Assembly: GCA_963629395.1 (NCBI GenBank)
Contig: CAVGIV010000038.1
Location: 1-25,595, forward strand
Length of the DNA: 25,595 nt
Direction of reading: 5' to 3'
From: CAG-791 sp963629395
Lineage (GTDB): Bacteria > Bacillota > Clostridia > Lachnospirales > Lachnospiraceae
Shown here: one piece after another, positions 6,653 through 14,987 of the stretch
Numbering within the stretch: the first letter of the stretch is position 1
Layout of the letters: the number at the start of each line of letters is the position of its first letter
Program-made: the position numbers and the translations under genes
The notes under the pieces: model-generated
Database searches by the model: none
The model's input: the letters and a program-made list of their open reading frames with translations, nothing else
What the model was told of the DNA's origin: nothing

Positions 6653-7834
6653 TTATCTTTCTACAATTGCAGCGCAGCCCATGCCGCCGCCTACGCACAG
6701 AGTCGCAAGACCTCTATGCGAATCTCTCTTCTGCATCTCATGCAGAAGTGTTACAAGAATTCTCGCACCGGAGCAGCCAACCGGATGGCCCAGAGCTATT
6801 CCGCCGCCGTTTACATTGAGCTTCTCCGGATCAAAGCCAAGATCGTGTGCCACTGCAACAGACTGAGCAGCAAACGCCTCATTGGCCTCATACAGATCAA
6901 TATCCTCGATGGTGCAGCCGATCTTGTCCATAACCTTCCTGGTGGCATAGATCGGTCCTACACCCATGATGGAAGGATCCACACCGGCAAGCTCACCGGC
7001 AACCCAAGTAGCCATCGGCGTAACGCCCAGTTCTCTGGCCTTTTCCTCACTCATCACAATCATAGCCGCCGCACCGTCATTAATACCGGAGGAATTGCCG
7101 GCTGTAACAATGCCGTCCTTCTTGAACGCAGGCTTCAGCTTCTGCAGAGACTCCAGCGTGGTTCCCGGACGGTTTCCCTCATCGGTATCGAAAATCACCG
7201 TTCCCTTTTTGGTCTTAATCTCAACCGGAACGATTTCATCCTTAAAGCGTCCCGATGCAATCGCCTTCTCTGCCTTGTTCTGGGACTGCACAGAGAACTC
7301 ATCCAGCTGCTCTCTGGTCAGTCCCCACTGCTCTGCAACGTTCTCTGCGGTAATTCCCATGTGATAGCCGCCGAATGCATCCGTCAGCGCATCACGAATC
7401 ATCGAATCTTCAATGGTTCCGGAATTCATGCGATAACCGAATCTTGCCTTTCCCAGGAGGTATGGAGCCATATCCATGTTCTCCATGCCGCCGGCAACAA
7501 TGATATCCTTGTCGCCCATCGCAATCAGCTTGGCCGCCAGATTCACACAGTGCAGTCCAGATCCGCACAATACATTGATGGTTGTAGCCGGAACCTCAAC
7601 CGGAATCCCCGCATTGATTGCAGCCTGTCTTGCCGGGTTCTGTCCATTGCCAGCCTGAATTACGTTGCCCATGTAGACCTCGTCTACCTGCTCCGGCTTT
7701 ACCCCGGTCCGCTTCAATGCTTCCTTGATAACGATCGTGCCCAGATCCGCCGCAGGGATATCCTTCAGCGTTCCTCCGAACTTGCCGATGGCTGTTCTGC
7801 ACGCACCAGCGATAACAACCTTTCTAAGTTCCAT
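6653..7834 (-). CDS. Acetyl-CoA acetyltransferase (thiolase), second copy
   Basis: A 393-residue type II thiolase that condenses two acetyl-CoA to acetoacetyl-CoA or cleaves the reverse. Active-site residues are in place: nucleophile Cys90 (NVLCGSGLH), His350 (ALGHPVGCSGAR) and Cys380 (LCVGGGMG), plus the NEAFAAQ loop. I chose the ATG at 7834 because GGAGG lies eight bases upstream; the in-frame ATG at 7840 sits only two bases from it. It has the same length as thiolase 1 at 14988-16169 and is closely similar along its whole length. It is separated from the main cluster by the kinase and YbaK genes and by a structured gap, so it may be expressed independently. It could also serve the cleavage direction or a 3-ketoacyl-CoA of different chain length. 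Confidence 0.93.
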   Translation of the reverse strand: MELRKVVIAGACRTAIGKFGGTLKDIPAADLGTIVIKEALKRTGVKPEQVDEVYMGNVIQAGNGQNPARQAAINAGIPVEVPATTINVLCGSGLHCVNLAAKLIAMGDKDIIVAGGMENMDMAPYLLGKARFGYRMNSGTIEDSMIRDALTDAFGGYHMGITAENVAEQWGLTREQLDEFSVQSQNKAEKAIASGRFKDEIVPVEIKTKKGTVIFDTDEGNRPGTTLESLQKLKPAFKKDGIVTAGNSSGINDGAAAMIVMSEEKARELGVTPMATWVAGELAGVDPSIMGVGPIYATRKVMDKIGCTIEDIDLYEANEAFAAQSVAVAHDLGFDPEKLNVNGGGIALGHPVGCSGARILVTLLHEMQKRDSHRGLATLCVGGGMGCAAIVER

Positions 7835-7965
7835 TTCCATAACCTCCATACATTTGCAATATCCGTTCAAAGCTTCTTCCCTGGAGCATGCTGCACCGCC
7901 CTGAACAGTCTCCATTTGCGCCGCCGGACTTGCCGGCTTATCTTTTCTGCAGCTTTGCCTCCATT

Positions 7966-7971
7966 ATTATA
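7966..7971 (-). promoter_or_regulatory. Candidate -10 box for thiolase 2
   Basis: A TATAAT hexamer lies on the minus strand about 130 bases upstream of the thiolase 2 start. No good -35 was found at 16-18 bp, so the call rests on the -10 alone. Positions 7835-7965 contain no gene. Confidence 0.3.
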
Positions 7972-8006
7972 AAACTGCCATACCTGTTTCGCACCACTCT
8001 TTTAAT

Positions 8007-8150
8007 TGTTTAGCGCCCATCTCGATTTTCCTTCGGAAAACCTCGATGTGGCTGGCCAGAGGCGCTTCCCGCCTTGGCCGCCTGCCAATTTCAATCGTGA
8101 ATATGCCTGCAAGCAGCCAATTCACGTTGAAATATGGCAGGTGCTAAACA
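8007..8150. repeat. Hairpin-forming element, copy G (144 bp)
   Basis: The ends TGTTTAGCGCC (8007-8017) and GGTGCTAAACA (8140-8150) are inverted repeats with one wobble. Inside, 8082-8102 (CTGCCAATTTCAATCGTGAAT) pairs with 8120-8140 over about 20 positions with single-base bulges, around the centre CTGCAAGCAG. The layout matches copy A at 13832-13984: inverted ends, GCCCAT near the left end, an ATGTGGC segment, then a long inner stem with TGCAAGCA at its centre. It fills most of the gap between the YbaK gene and thiolase 2. It has no coding frame and looks like a MITE-like or BIME-like element. Confidence 0.55.
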
Positions 8151-8156
8151 GATACG

Positions 8157-8654
8157 TTATATCGTCGTTTCCATACACAGATCTGCATATTTTCCGCCAT
8201 CCGCCTTCAACAAATCCGACGGCGTAAGGCAGATCTGGCATCCGATCTTTCCGCCGCTGACGTACACCTTTTCCAGTTTCTCGGCCGAGGAGTCCACCCG
8301 GGTTACGAACTGTTTTTTCATGCCAATGGAGGTACATCCTCCCCGCATATAGCCGGTCAGCCCGACCAAATCTTTTACGTGTATCATCTCCACCGATTTG
8401 ACGCCCACAGAACGCGCGCACTTCTTAAGATCCAGTTCCTTTTCGATGGGGATCACAAAGACATAGTGCTCCCTGTCATTTCCCACCGTCACCAACGTCT
8501 TATATACCAGATCGTGCGGAAGCCCCAGCTTATCCGCTGTCTGCACACCATCCACAAAATCTCCAGCATCATAAGACTGGTGCGTATAGGGGATCTTCAG
8601 ACGCTCCAGTATCCGCATTGCATTTGTTTTTACTTCTTTTTCTTTTTTAGCCAT
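8157..8654 (-). CDS. ybaK: YbaK/EbsC-type aminoacyl-tRNA deacylase (Cys-tRNA(Pro) deacylase)
   Basis: This 165-residue protein has the YbaK fold, used for hydrolysing mischarged Cys-tRNA(Pro) in trans. Family features visible are the N-terminal NAMRILERLKIPYTHQSYD, the conserved lysine region DLVYKTLVTVGN near residue 52, the GLTGYMRGGCTSIGMKK glycine segment at about 95-112, and the ending VYVSGGKIGCQICLTPSDLL. The length is normal. The ribosome site is modest (GGAG about 11 bases from ATG). It lies between the pyridoxal-type kinase and thiolase 2 on the same strand; no functional tie to butyrate metabolism is evident. Confidence 0.88.
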   Translation of the reverse strand: MAKKEKEVKTNAMRILERLKIPYTHQSYDAGDFVDGVQTADKLGLPHDLVYKTLVTVGNDREHYVFVIPIEKELDLKKCARSVGVKSVEMIHVKDLVGLTGYMRGGCTSIGMKKQFVTRVDSSAEKLEKVYVSGGKIGCQICLTPSDLLKADGGKYADLCMETTI

Positions 8655-8733
8655 TTTTTACCGCGCTCCAAGTAAAAATGTGAGTACCTATCAAGGAACA
8701 TTCAAAAAAGCTGCTGCGCAGGCCCCCTTTCGC

Positions 8734-9582
8734 TTATACGGCGTTCCCAAGTGTCGTAAGGGCCTCCTCAAAGTTCACACCGTAGAATCTACGTTCCGGA
8801 TCCTCCATAGTCTTTCGCATGCTCTCCAGAGTAAAGTCCACCGCAAGCTTTTGCGCCCGCTCCAAGGAGCTCCCCTTCGCCATTGCCCCAGTCACGACAC
8901 TGGCAAATATATCTCCTGTCCCATGATAACTCCCGGGAAGCTTTTCATTCACATAAGCGTGCACCTGCCTGTCCCCATCTGTTGTCTGCAGCGTAATCGC
9001 GCCTATACTGTCTGCCCGTACAGAGTAGCCGGTCAAAACAACGTTCCGGCATCCCATATCCGCAAGCGCCGCAAGGATCTCCTCCCAGTAGCTTTCATCA
9101 CCGTCCGGACGATACTCCTTTCCTGTCATCAGACAAGCTTCTGTCAGATTCGGGAGGATCAGATCCGCTTTTATACACAGGGACGCCATTGCCTCTGCAA
9201 AATCGGGTGTAAAGCCGGCATAGAGTGCTCCATTATCCGCCATAGCAGGATCCACAACCTGTAGAAAACGCCCATTCCCGGAATAAACCTTTCGGAAATA
9301 TTCTCCCATCTCTTCTACAAGTGCGACTTGCCGAAGAGACCCCAGGTAACCACTTCCTACCACGTCGAAGGTTATTTTTTCCTTTTTCCAAACCTCCGCA
9401 ATCGGCTGAATTTCATCCGTAAGATCCCGAAATGTAAAGTTCTTAAAGGCAGTATGCGTAGACAGCACCGCTGTCGGCAGCGGACAAGCCTCTACGCCCA
9501 TTACGGACAGAATCGGCAAGGCCACTGTAAGCGAGCATCTTCCAACACAGGAGATATCCTGTATGCTAAGTACACGTTTCAT
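8734..9582 (-). CDS. Pyridoxal/pyridoxamine kinase (PdxK/PdxY family)
   Basis: A 282-residue ribokinase-superfamily enzyme that phosphorylates B6 vitamers to make pyridoxal phosphate. Recognisable parts are the N-terminal RVLSIQDISCVGRCSLTVAL with the substrate-loop region PTAVLSTHTAF, the VVDPAMADNG segment (about 108-117), the NLTEACLMTG segment (about 143-152), and the anion-hole and catalytic motif GTGDIFASVVTGA (about 221-233, base Asp in GTGD). The start at 9582 has AAAGGA about 12 bases upstream. It follows the etfA terminator, and an extended -10 box lies between them, so it is probably a separate transcription unit. Confidence 0.88.
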   Translation of the reverse strand: MKRVLSIQDISCVGRCSLTVALPILSVMGVEACPLPTAVLSTHTAFKNFTFRDLTDEIQPIAEVWKKEKITFDVVGSGYLGSLRQVALVEEMGEYFRKVYSGNGRFLQVVDPAMADNGALYAGFTPDFAEAMASLCIKADLILPNLTEACLMTGKEYRPDGDESYWEEILAALADMGCRNVVLTGYSVRADSIGAITLQTTDGDRQVHAYVNEKLPGSYHGTGDIFASVVTGAMAKGSSLERAQKLAVDFTLESMRKTMEDPERRFYGVNFEEALTTLGNAV

Positions 9583-9655
9583 CTGCGTGATATCCTTTCT
9601 GCGAACTCTTCGCTGCGATAAATGTTCTGGCCTTTTGGCTCTGAACAGTTACAAC

Positions 9656-9661
9656 ATTATA
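9656..9661 (-). promoter_or_regulatory. Candidate extended -10 promoter for the pyridoxal-type kinase
   Basis: On the minus strand TGTTATAAT provides a perfect TATAAT with the TG extension, about 75 bases upstream of the kinase start. The -35 region is poor. It lies immediately after the etfA terminator. Confidence 0.45.
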
Positions 9662-9663
9662 AC

Positions 9664-9693
9664 AAAAAGGGAGATGCTTGTTTGCATCCCCCC
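9664..9693 (-). terminator. Terminator at the end of the butyrate cluster (after etfA)
   Basis: On the minus strand GGGGGATGC (9692-9684) pairs with GCATCTCCC (9677-9669) with one mismatch across a 6-base loop, followed by TTTTTG. It lies about 40 bases after the etfA stop and would end the thl-crt-hbd-bcd-etfBA transcript. Confidence 0.75.
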
Positions 9694-9732
9694 TTTCTTA
9701 TTCACATATCGTTATTCACACAGGCTTATCCA

Positions 9733-10782
9733 TTACGCCTTGGCAGCAAGCGCAGCCTTGAGCTTCTCTGTCAGAAGCGGAACCACCTTGTTCAGATCGC
9801 CAACGATGCCGTAATCAGCAACATCGAAGATCGGAGCGCTCTCATCCTTATTGATTGCGATGATGATATCGGACTCCTCCATACCTGCAACATGCTGGAT
9901 GGCGCCGGAGATACCAATTGCAAAATAAACGTGCGGGCGAACCGTCTTGCCGGTCTGGCCGACCTGCAGATCCTTCGGCTCCCAGCCGGAATCCACAACT
10001 GCACGAGAGCAGGAAACCGTACCATGAAGCACCTCAGCAAGATCCTCCAGAAGCTTAAAGTTCTCAGCGCTTCCTACCCCGCGGCCGCCGGATACCAGGA
10101 TCTTTGCAGCCTGGATATCTGCTACCGAGGAAACCTCCTTCACAATCTTCAGAATCTCTGTATAGCAATTGTTCGGAACGAAGCCAGGATTGAACTCCAC
10201 GATCTCAGCCTTATGTGCTGCATCCGGAGTGATCTTCTGCATAACGCCGGGACGAACCGTTGCCATCTGCGGGCGATAGTCCGGGCAGGCAATGGTAGCA
10301 ATGGTGTTGCCGCCGAAGGCAGGACGAGTCATCAGCAGCTGCTTATGCTTCTGCTCCTGTCCAGGAAGGGCGATCAGCGGGAAATCGCCAATCTCAAGCT
10401 GCGTGCAGTCAGCGGTAAGTCCGGTGTGAAGTCTGGCCGACACACGCGGGCCAAGGTCACGGCCGATGGCAGTTGCGCCCACCAGAAGGATCTCCGGCTT
10501 AAATTCGTTAACAACCGATGCCAATGCATGTGCGTAAGGCTCTGTACGATAATCCTTCAGCTCAGGATCGTCCACTACGATGACGCGATCTGCACCATAT
10601 GCGCCCAGCTCATCCGTCAGTCCCTTCACATCAGAACCGATCAGAACTGCGGTAACCTTCTTCTCATCCAGACTCTCTGCCAGATCCTTCGCCTTGCCCA
10701 GAAGCTCCAAAGCAATGGGGCTGATCTTGTTGTCAACCTGCTGAGCAAAGATAAATACTCCTTTGTAATCCTCTAATGCCAT
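9733..10782 (-). CDS. etfA: Electron transfer flavoprotein alpha subunit
   Basis: A 349-residue EtfA. The N-terminal alpha/beta domain covers about 1-200. The C-terminal FAD domain contains VSGGRGVGSAENF (about 210-222), the conserved ASR-equivalent region CSRAVVDSGW, and the FAD loop GQTGKTVRPHVYFAIGISGA. AGGAGG lies just upstream of the ATG and only 15 bases separate it from etfB. With EtfB and butyryl-CoA dehydrogenase it should form the bifurcating complex that uses NADH to reduce crotonyl-CoA and ferredoxin together (established for Clostridial homologues). Confidence 0.95.
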   Translation of the reverse strand: MALEDYKGVFIFAQQVDNKISPIALELLGKAKDLAESLDEKKVTAVLIGSDVKGLTDELGAYGADRVIVVDDPELKDYRTEPYAHALASVVNEFKPEILLVGATAIGRDLGPRVSARLHTGLTADCTQLEIGDFPLIALPGQEQKHKQLLMTRPAFGGNTIATIACPDYRPQMATVRPGVMQKITPDAAHKAEIVEFNPGFVPNNCYTEILKIVKEVSSVADIQAAKILVSGGRGVGSAENFKLLEDLAEVLHGTVSCSRAVVDSGWEPKDLQVGQTGKTVRPHVYFAIGISGAIQHVAGMEESDIIIAINKDESAPIFDVADYGIVGDLNKVVPLLTEKLKAALAAKA

Positions 10783-10797
10783 TGTTATGTCCTCCTG

Positions 10798-11589
10798 TTA
10801 GATCACGTGCTTCTCGCTCAGCACATTTACGATGTAGTCCGCTGCCTCTTCTGCAGAATCCGGAGTAACCTTCACGCCCTTGCCCTTGGCAACCTTATCC
10901 GAAGCCTTTGCAATGACAGTCGGGGAGCCGGCCTTACCAAGGTTGGAATCCTCTACATCTTTAAGATCTGCTCTTCCCCATACGGTCACTTCCTTCTGGA
11001 ATGCATCAAAAACTCCGCCAGGAGTCATATAACGAGGCTCATTCAGCTCAGCAAGGCACGTAACAAGGCAAGGCATCTTGGCCTTTACGATGTGATAACC
11101 ATCATCATACTGGCGCTTTACCGTAACGGTCTTCTCTGCCTCATCCACAGTAAGCTCCTCTGCATAGGAAATCAGCGGCAGCCCAAGGTGCTCGGAAATC
11201 TGAGGGCCAACCTGAGCGGTATCGCCATCGATTGCCTGGCGGCCGGTAATGATCAGATCATAGTCAAGATTTCTAAGAGCGCCTGCGATGGTCTGGGATG
11301 TAGCCCAGGTATCTGCACCGCCCAGGACACGATCTGTAACCAGAACGCCCTTGTCAGCGCCCATAGCAAAAGCCTCACGCAGAACAGCATCTGCCTTGGG
11401 AAGTCCCATAGTCAGAACTGTAACCTCTGCGCCGTACTGATCCTTCAGACGAAGTGCAGCCTCAAGGCCCGCCTTGTCATCCGGATTCATGATGGCAAGC
11501 ATAGCACCTCTGTCCAGTGTTCCATCCGGCTTAAACTTCACGCCGCCCTTTGTATCGGGAACCTGCTTCACGCATACTACAACTTTCAT
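10798..11589 (-). CDS. etfB: Electron transfer flavoprotein beta subunit
   Basis: A 263-residue EtfB beginning KVVVCVKQVPDTKGGVKF, with the NPDDKAGLEAALRLKD segment (about 36-51), VTVLTMGLPKADAVLREAFA, and the nucleotide-loop region ITGRQAIDGDTAQVGPQ (about 114-130) that binds FAD in bifurcating Etf proteins. AAGGAG lies upstream of the ATG. It sits between bcd and etfA, the usual butyrate-cluster order. Confidence 0.95.
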   Translation of the reverse strand: MKVVVCVKQVPDTKGGVKFKPDGTLDRGAMLAIMNPDDKAGLEAALRLKDQYGAEVTVLTMGLPKADAVLREAFAMGADKGVLVTDRVLGGADTWATSQTIAGALRNLDYDLIITGRQAIDGDTAQVGPQISEHLGLPLISYAEELTVDEAEKTVTVKRQYDDGYHIVKAKMPCLVTCLAELNEPRYMTPGGVFDAFQKEVTVWGRADLKDVEDSNLGKAGSPTVIAKASDKVAKGKGVKVTPDSAEEAADYIVNVLSEKHVI

Positions 11590-11641
11590 TTGTGTTCTCC
11601 TTATCGTCAGAATCGAATTACTTCGGAATGCGCTTCAGAAA

Positions 11642-12802
11642 TTACTTCAGAAGATCTCCGGAAATAACCATGCGCTGAACCTCAGAAGTTCCTTCGTAGA
11701 TCTCCGTAATCTTTGCATCACGCATCATACGCTCTACTTCGTACTCTCTGATGTAGCCATAGCCGCCGAAGAGCTGTACGCACTTGGTTGTAACGTTCAT
11801 TGCCGTCTCTGCAGCAAAAAGCTTTGCCTTTGCGGCCTCTACAGAATAGCGGCTCTGCGTTCTCTTGGCCTCAGCAGCCTTGTAAACCAGGAGCTGTGCA
11901 GCCTCTGTCTCAGTTGCCATGTTGGCCAGCTGGAACTGCGTGTTCTGGAACATGCCGATGGCTCTTCCGAACTGCTTTCTCTCCTTAACATATGCAACGG
12001 TGCGGTCCAAAGCGCCCTCTGCAATGCCCAGTGCCTGCGCGGCAATACCGATACGGCCGCCGTCCAGTGTGTGCATTGCGATCGGGAAGCCCTTTCCTCT
12101 TGCACCGAGAAGGTTCTCTGCCGGGATATGAACATCCTGGAAGATCAGCTCATAGGTAGAGGAGCCGCAGATGCCCATCTTGTTCTCTTTGGTTCCGAAT
12201 GTAAATCCGGGTGTATCCTTCTCAACGATAAATGCGGAGAATTTCTTCTGCTTTCTGCCCTTCTTATCTTCCACGATATCGGTATAAGCAATGATGATGT
12301 AGATGTCTGCTTCCTTACCGTTGGTGATAAAGCACTTGGAGCCGTTCAGAATCCACTCCTTGCCATCCTCAGAAAGAACAGCCTTTGTCTGTACGCCCTG
12401 TGCATCGGTTCCGGCTCCGGGCTCCGTCAGTCCGAATGCACCAAGGAGCTTGCCCTGTGCGAGCGGAACCAGATATTTCTGCTTCTGATCCTCGGTACCA
12501 TAGGTAAGAATCGGATCGCAGCAAAGAGAGGTATGCGCAGAAACGATAACTGCTGTTGTTGCGCAAACCTTTGCCAGCTCCTCTACGCACATTGCATAGG
12601 TCAGAGGATCGCAGCCCTGTCCGCCGTACTCCTTCGGAATCGGAATACCCATGAAGCCGAGCTTCTGCATCTTTGCTACGGTCTCTCCGGGGAACTCATG
12701 CTTCTCATCCACCTCGATCGCATGAGGCTTTACTTCCTTTTCTGCGAATTCCCTGAAGAGGGATCTCGCCATCTCATGCTCTTTGCTTAACTGAAAGTCC
12801 AT
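11642..12802 (-). CDS. bcd: Butyryl-CoA dehydrogenase (acyl-CoA dehydrogenase)
   Basis: A 386-residue acyl-CoA dehydrogenase reducing crotonyl-CoA to butyryl-CoA. The FAD/substrate segment GAFGLTEPGAGTDAQG is at about 123-138, followed by WILNGSKCFITNG. The catalytic glutamate is in TEIYEGTSEVQR (Glu370, equivalent to Glu367/368 of short-chain homologues). The C-terminal helix bundle with CVQLFGGYGYIREYEVERMMRD is complete. AAGGAGAG precedes the ATG. The downstream gap to etfB is 52 bases; the upstream gap to hbd carries a stable hairpin. Confidence 0.95.
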   Translation of the reverse strand: MDFQLSKEHEMARSLFREFAEKEVKPHAIEVDEKHEFPGETVAKMQKLGFMGIPIPKEYGGQGCDPLTYAMCVEELAKVCATTAVIVSAHTSLCCDPILTYGTEDQKQKYLVPLAQGKLLGAFGLTEPGAGTDAQGVQTKAVLSEDGKEWILNGSKCFITNGKEADIYIIIAYTDIVEDKKGRKQKKFSAFIVEKDTPGFTFGTKENKMGICGSSTYELIFQDVHIPAENLLGARGKGFPIAMHTLDGGRIGIAAQALGIAEGALDRTVAYVKERKQFGRAIGMFQNTQFQLANMATETEAAQLLVYKAAEAKRTQSRYSVEAAKAKLFAAETAMNVTTKCVQLFGGYGYIREYEVERMMRDAKITEIYEGTSEVQRMVISGDLLK

Positions 12803-12834
12803 GTCGTACTCTCCTTTTCGTTATAAAACTCTCT

Positions 12835-12877
12835 TCCCTTGTTATCCAGGCACATAAATGCCATGAATAACAAGGGA
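12835..12877. other. Intercistronic hairpin between hbd and bcd
   Basis: TCCCTTGTTAT (12835-12845) pairs perfectly with ATAACAAGGGA (12867-12877). The inner GGCA/TGCC pair extends the structure around a CATAAA loop. No T tract follows in the operon direction, so a plain terminator is unlikely. RNA processing or stabilisation of the downstream bcd-etfBA message is possible. Confidence 0.55.
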
Positions 12878-12923
12878 ATCTATTTTCACCAATGCCGTAA
12901 TCGGACATTGTCAAACAGCAAAA

Positions 12924-13799
12924 TCACTTCTTATCTGTAGGAACCTTCTGGCCGTTGCTGTAATCATAGAAGCCAATACCGGTCTTGCAGCCGAGCTTCT
13001 TGGCACGAACCATCTTGCGAAGGAGCGGGCTTGCAGCATACTTGGAATCACCGGTCTCATGATAAATAACATCCATGATCGCCAGAACGATATCCAGTCC
13101 AATGTAATCGCCCAGTTCCAGCGGTCCCATCGGGTGATTGCAGCCAAGCTTCATAGCTGTATCAATTCCCTCAATATCAGAAACACCTGCAGCGTATACG
13201 CAGATTCCCTCATTGATCATCGGAACCAGGATGCGGTTTACAACGAAGCCGGCTGCTTCATTCACTTCAACCGGTGTCTTGCCGAGCTGAACAGAGATTT
13301 CCTTAACCTTCTCAACAACTGCATCCGGTGTGTTTGCACCCTTGATAACCTCAACCAGCTTCATAACCGGAGCAGGATTAAAGAAATGCATGCCTACAAC
13401 CGGCTTGGAAAGGCCTGCGCCAATCTCTGTGATGGACAAAGACGATGTGTTGGAAGCGAAGATGCAGTCCGGATTCTGAACGATCTCATCCTGCAGCTTT
13501 TTAAAGGTCTCCTGCTTCAGATCCATCTTCTCAAGAACTGCCTCAACCACAAGATCAGGATCTACCGCGATATCCGAAAGGCCGGTAACAATCTTATTCA
13601 GAAGTGTATCAGCAGCAGCCTGCTCCATCTTACCCTTTGCAACTCTCTTATCCAGTCCCTTCTTGATCTTGGCCTTGCCGCCGTCTGCGAATTCCTGTTT
13701 AATATCGCAGAGATAAACCTTCTCTACTACTTCGCTCTGTGCAAATGCCTGTGCAATACCAGAGCCCATTGTGCCTGCACCAATGACTGCAACCTTCAT
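12924..13799 (-). CDS. hbd: 3-hydroxybutyryl-CoA dehydrogenase
   Basis: A 291-residue NAD(P)-dependent enzyme reducing acetoacetyl-CoA to 3-hydroxybutyryl-CoA. The Rossmann loop GAGTMGSGIAQAFA is at about residues 7-20. The catalytic His is in VGMHFFNPAPVMKLVEVI, and NHPMGPLELGDYIGLD marks the C-terminal domain. The start at 13799 is preceded by CAGGAGGAAAATCAA; the upstream open frame is hairpin-element DNA without a ribosome site. The gene lies between crt and bcd, with structured gaps on both sides. Confidence 0.95.
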   Translation of the reverse strand: MKVAVIGAGTMGSGIAQAFAQSEVVEKVYLCDIKQEFADGGKAKIKKGLDKRVAKGKMEQAAADTLLNKIVTGLSDIAVDPDLVVEAVLEKMDLKQETFKKLQDEIVQNPDCIFASNTSSLSITEIGAGLSKPVVGMHFFNPAPVMKLVEVIKGANTPDAVVEKVKEISVQLGKTPVEVNEAAGFVVNRILVPMINEGICVYAAGVSDIEGIDTAMKLGCNHPMGPLELGDYIGLDIVLAIMDVIYHETGDSKYAASPLLRKMVRAKKLGCKTGIGFYDYSNGQKVPTDKK

Positions 13800-13831
13800 T
13801 TGATTTTCCTCCTGAAAATAAATAAATGCTA

Positions 13832-13984
13832 GTAACCATTCAGAGCCCATTCGCAAAATCGCTGCTACGCAGCTTTCCTTTTGCTCATGTGGCGTTCTCG
13901 CCAAATAAAATTTCAAAATCAGCCTTAGAAATGCAAGCATTTCACGTCTGATTTATGAAATTTTGCTTGGCTCTGAATAGTTAC
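13832..13984. repeat. Hairpin-forming element, copy A (153 bp), between crt and hbd
   Basis: The left end 13832-13859 (GTAACCATTCAGAGCCCATT then CGCAAAAT) is an imperfect inverted repeat of the right end 13960-13984 (ATTTTGC-TTGG-CTCTGAATAG-TTAC). An inner stem pairs 13907-13922 with 13948-13964 (AAAATTTCA-AAATCAG with one bulge), around the perfect hairpin GAAATGC-AA-GCATTTC (13928-13943). No coding potential. The left 36 bases (13845-13880) recur at 18684-18719 with 34 of 36 identical. It resembles a non-autonomous mobile or palindromic repeat element. Confidence 0.65.
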
Positions 13985-14054
13985 AAATGCTATGTTAAGC
14001 AGCTATAAATATCAAATATCATCTCTAAGGATGTTCTGCTCCGTCACAGCAAGA

Positions 14055-14076
14055 TGCCCGGCATATCATCCGGGCA
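14055..14076. other. Short hairpin just after crt
   Basis: TGCCCGG (14055-14061) pairs with CCGGGCA (14070-14076) around CATATCAT. It lies 15 bases after the crt stop on the minus strand. The minus strand lacks a T tract after it, so it may be a processing or weak termination hairpin. Confidence 0.4.
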
Positions 14077-14090
14077 CCCATTGCCGCTAT

Positions 14091-14885
14091 CTACTTGTTC
14101 TGGAATGCGACGCGCTTCACCTTGGCAGGATCATCTTTTTTGCGAAGGAAATTTGCCATTCCTTCCTTCTGATCCTCTGACTCAAAGCAAGAGCCAAAGA
14201 GCTTCTCCTCTGTTACGATGGCATCACCCATTCCCTGCTCGAGGCCAACGTTGATTGCCTCCTTGCATGCACGAACAGCGATCGGTGCGTTTCCTGCAAT
14301 GACAGAAGCAAGCTTCTTGGCCGTAGGAAGGAGCTCCTCCAGCGTAACCACCTGATTCACAAGGCCGATCCTAAGAGCCTCATCTGCCTTGATATTGCGT
14401 GCCGTGTATACCAGCTGCTTGGCCATGCCAGGTCCGATCAGACGAGCAAGGCGCTGCGTACCGCCAAAGCCGGGTGTAATTCCCAGCCCAACCTCCGGCT
14501 GACCGAAAACGGCGTTATCCGAGCAAATACGGAAATCACAGCTCATAGCGATCTCATTACCGCCGCCGAGTGCAAATCCATTAATAGCTGCAATAACCGG
14601 GATCGGGAGTGTCTCGATCCGGCGGAAAAGGTCATTTCCCTTCTTGCCGAATGCCTCGCCCTCTGCCTTGGTCAGAGTGGACATCTCTCCGATGTCTGCA
14701 CCTGCCACAAAGGACTTGTCTCCGGCGCCTGTAAGAATCAGGCAACGGACAGCTTCCAGATCTACGCTGTCAAGTACAGCAGACAGATCATCCAGCACCT
14801 GCGAATTCAGAGCATTCAGTGCCTTCGGGCGATTGATGGTAATCAATCCTACCGCACCCTCTACCTCATAATCTACAAAATCCAT
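14091..14885 (-). CDS. crt: 3-hydroxybutyryl-CoA dehydratase (crotonase)
   Basis: A 264-residue enoyl-CoA hydratase-family enzyme dehydrating 3-hydroxybutyryl-CoA to crotonyl-CoA. The oxyanion-hole segments KSFVAGADIGEM (about 63-74) and GFALGGGNEIAMSCD (about 104-118) are present. The two expected catalytic glutamates are in GGGNEIAM and GQPEVGLGITPG. The GGTQRLARLIG helix is intact and the length is standard. GGCGGGG lies upstream of the ATG. It is second in the butyrate cluster. Confidence 0.95.
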   Translation of the reverse strand: MDFVDYEVEGAVGLITINRPKALNALNSQVLDDLSAVLDSVDLEAVRCLILTGAGDKSFVAGADIGEMSTLTKAEGEAFGKKGNDLFRRIETLPIPVIAAINGFALGGGNEIAMSCDFRICSDNAVFGQPEVGLGITPGFGGTQRLARLIGPGMAKQLVYTARNIKADEALRIGLVNQVVTLEELLPTAKKLASVIAGNAPIAVRACKEAINVGLEQGMGDAIVTEEKLFGSCFESEDQKEGMANFLRKKDDPAKVKRVAFQNK

Positions 14886-14925
14886 TGGAACCCCGCCTTT
14901 CTATTCCTATGCATGTCTATATTCA

Positions 14926-14969
14926 CCTGTTCACGAGCCACACCCATAAGCTGTGAGGACATGAACAGG
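14926..14969. other. Hairpin in the thl-crt gap
   Basis: CCTGTTCA (14926-14933) pairs with TGAACAGG (14962-14969), enclosing a partly paired interior. The gap 14886-14987 contains no other feature except the crt ribosome site. Function unknown. Confidence 0.4.
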
Positions 14970-14987
14970 CGCCACAGTAATTACCGC

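Noticed and set aside
6527..7972. Open frame of 481 codons on the plus strand opposite thiolase 2
   Set aside because: It is antisense to a clear thiolase with all active-site residues, has no family resemblance and no ribosome site.
8690..9655. Pyridoxal-type kinase as cargo of a composite element bounded by repeat ends at 8690-8750 and 9635-9653
   Set aside because: The right end is convincing but the left match is only about 55-60 percent by eye, too weak to claim a composite element.
9622..12790. Long plus-strand open frames opposite etfA, etfB and bcd
   Set aside because: They mirror the codon structure of conserved minus-strand genes and are rich in Leu, Cys, Arg and Ser as expected for antisense shadows.
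12800..13940. Upstream extension of hbd to 13940
   Set aside because: The extra codons run through the hairpin repeat element, and the ATG at 13799 has a strong ribosome site and begins at the Rossmann fold.
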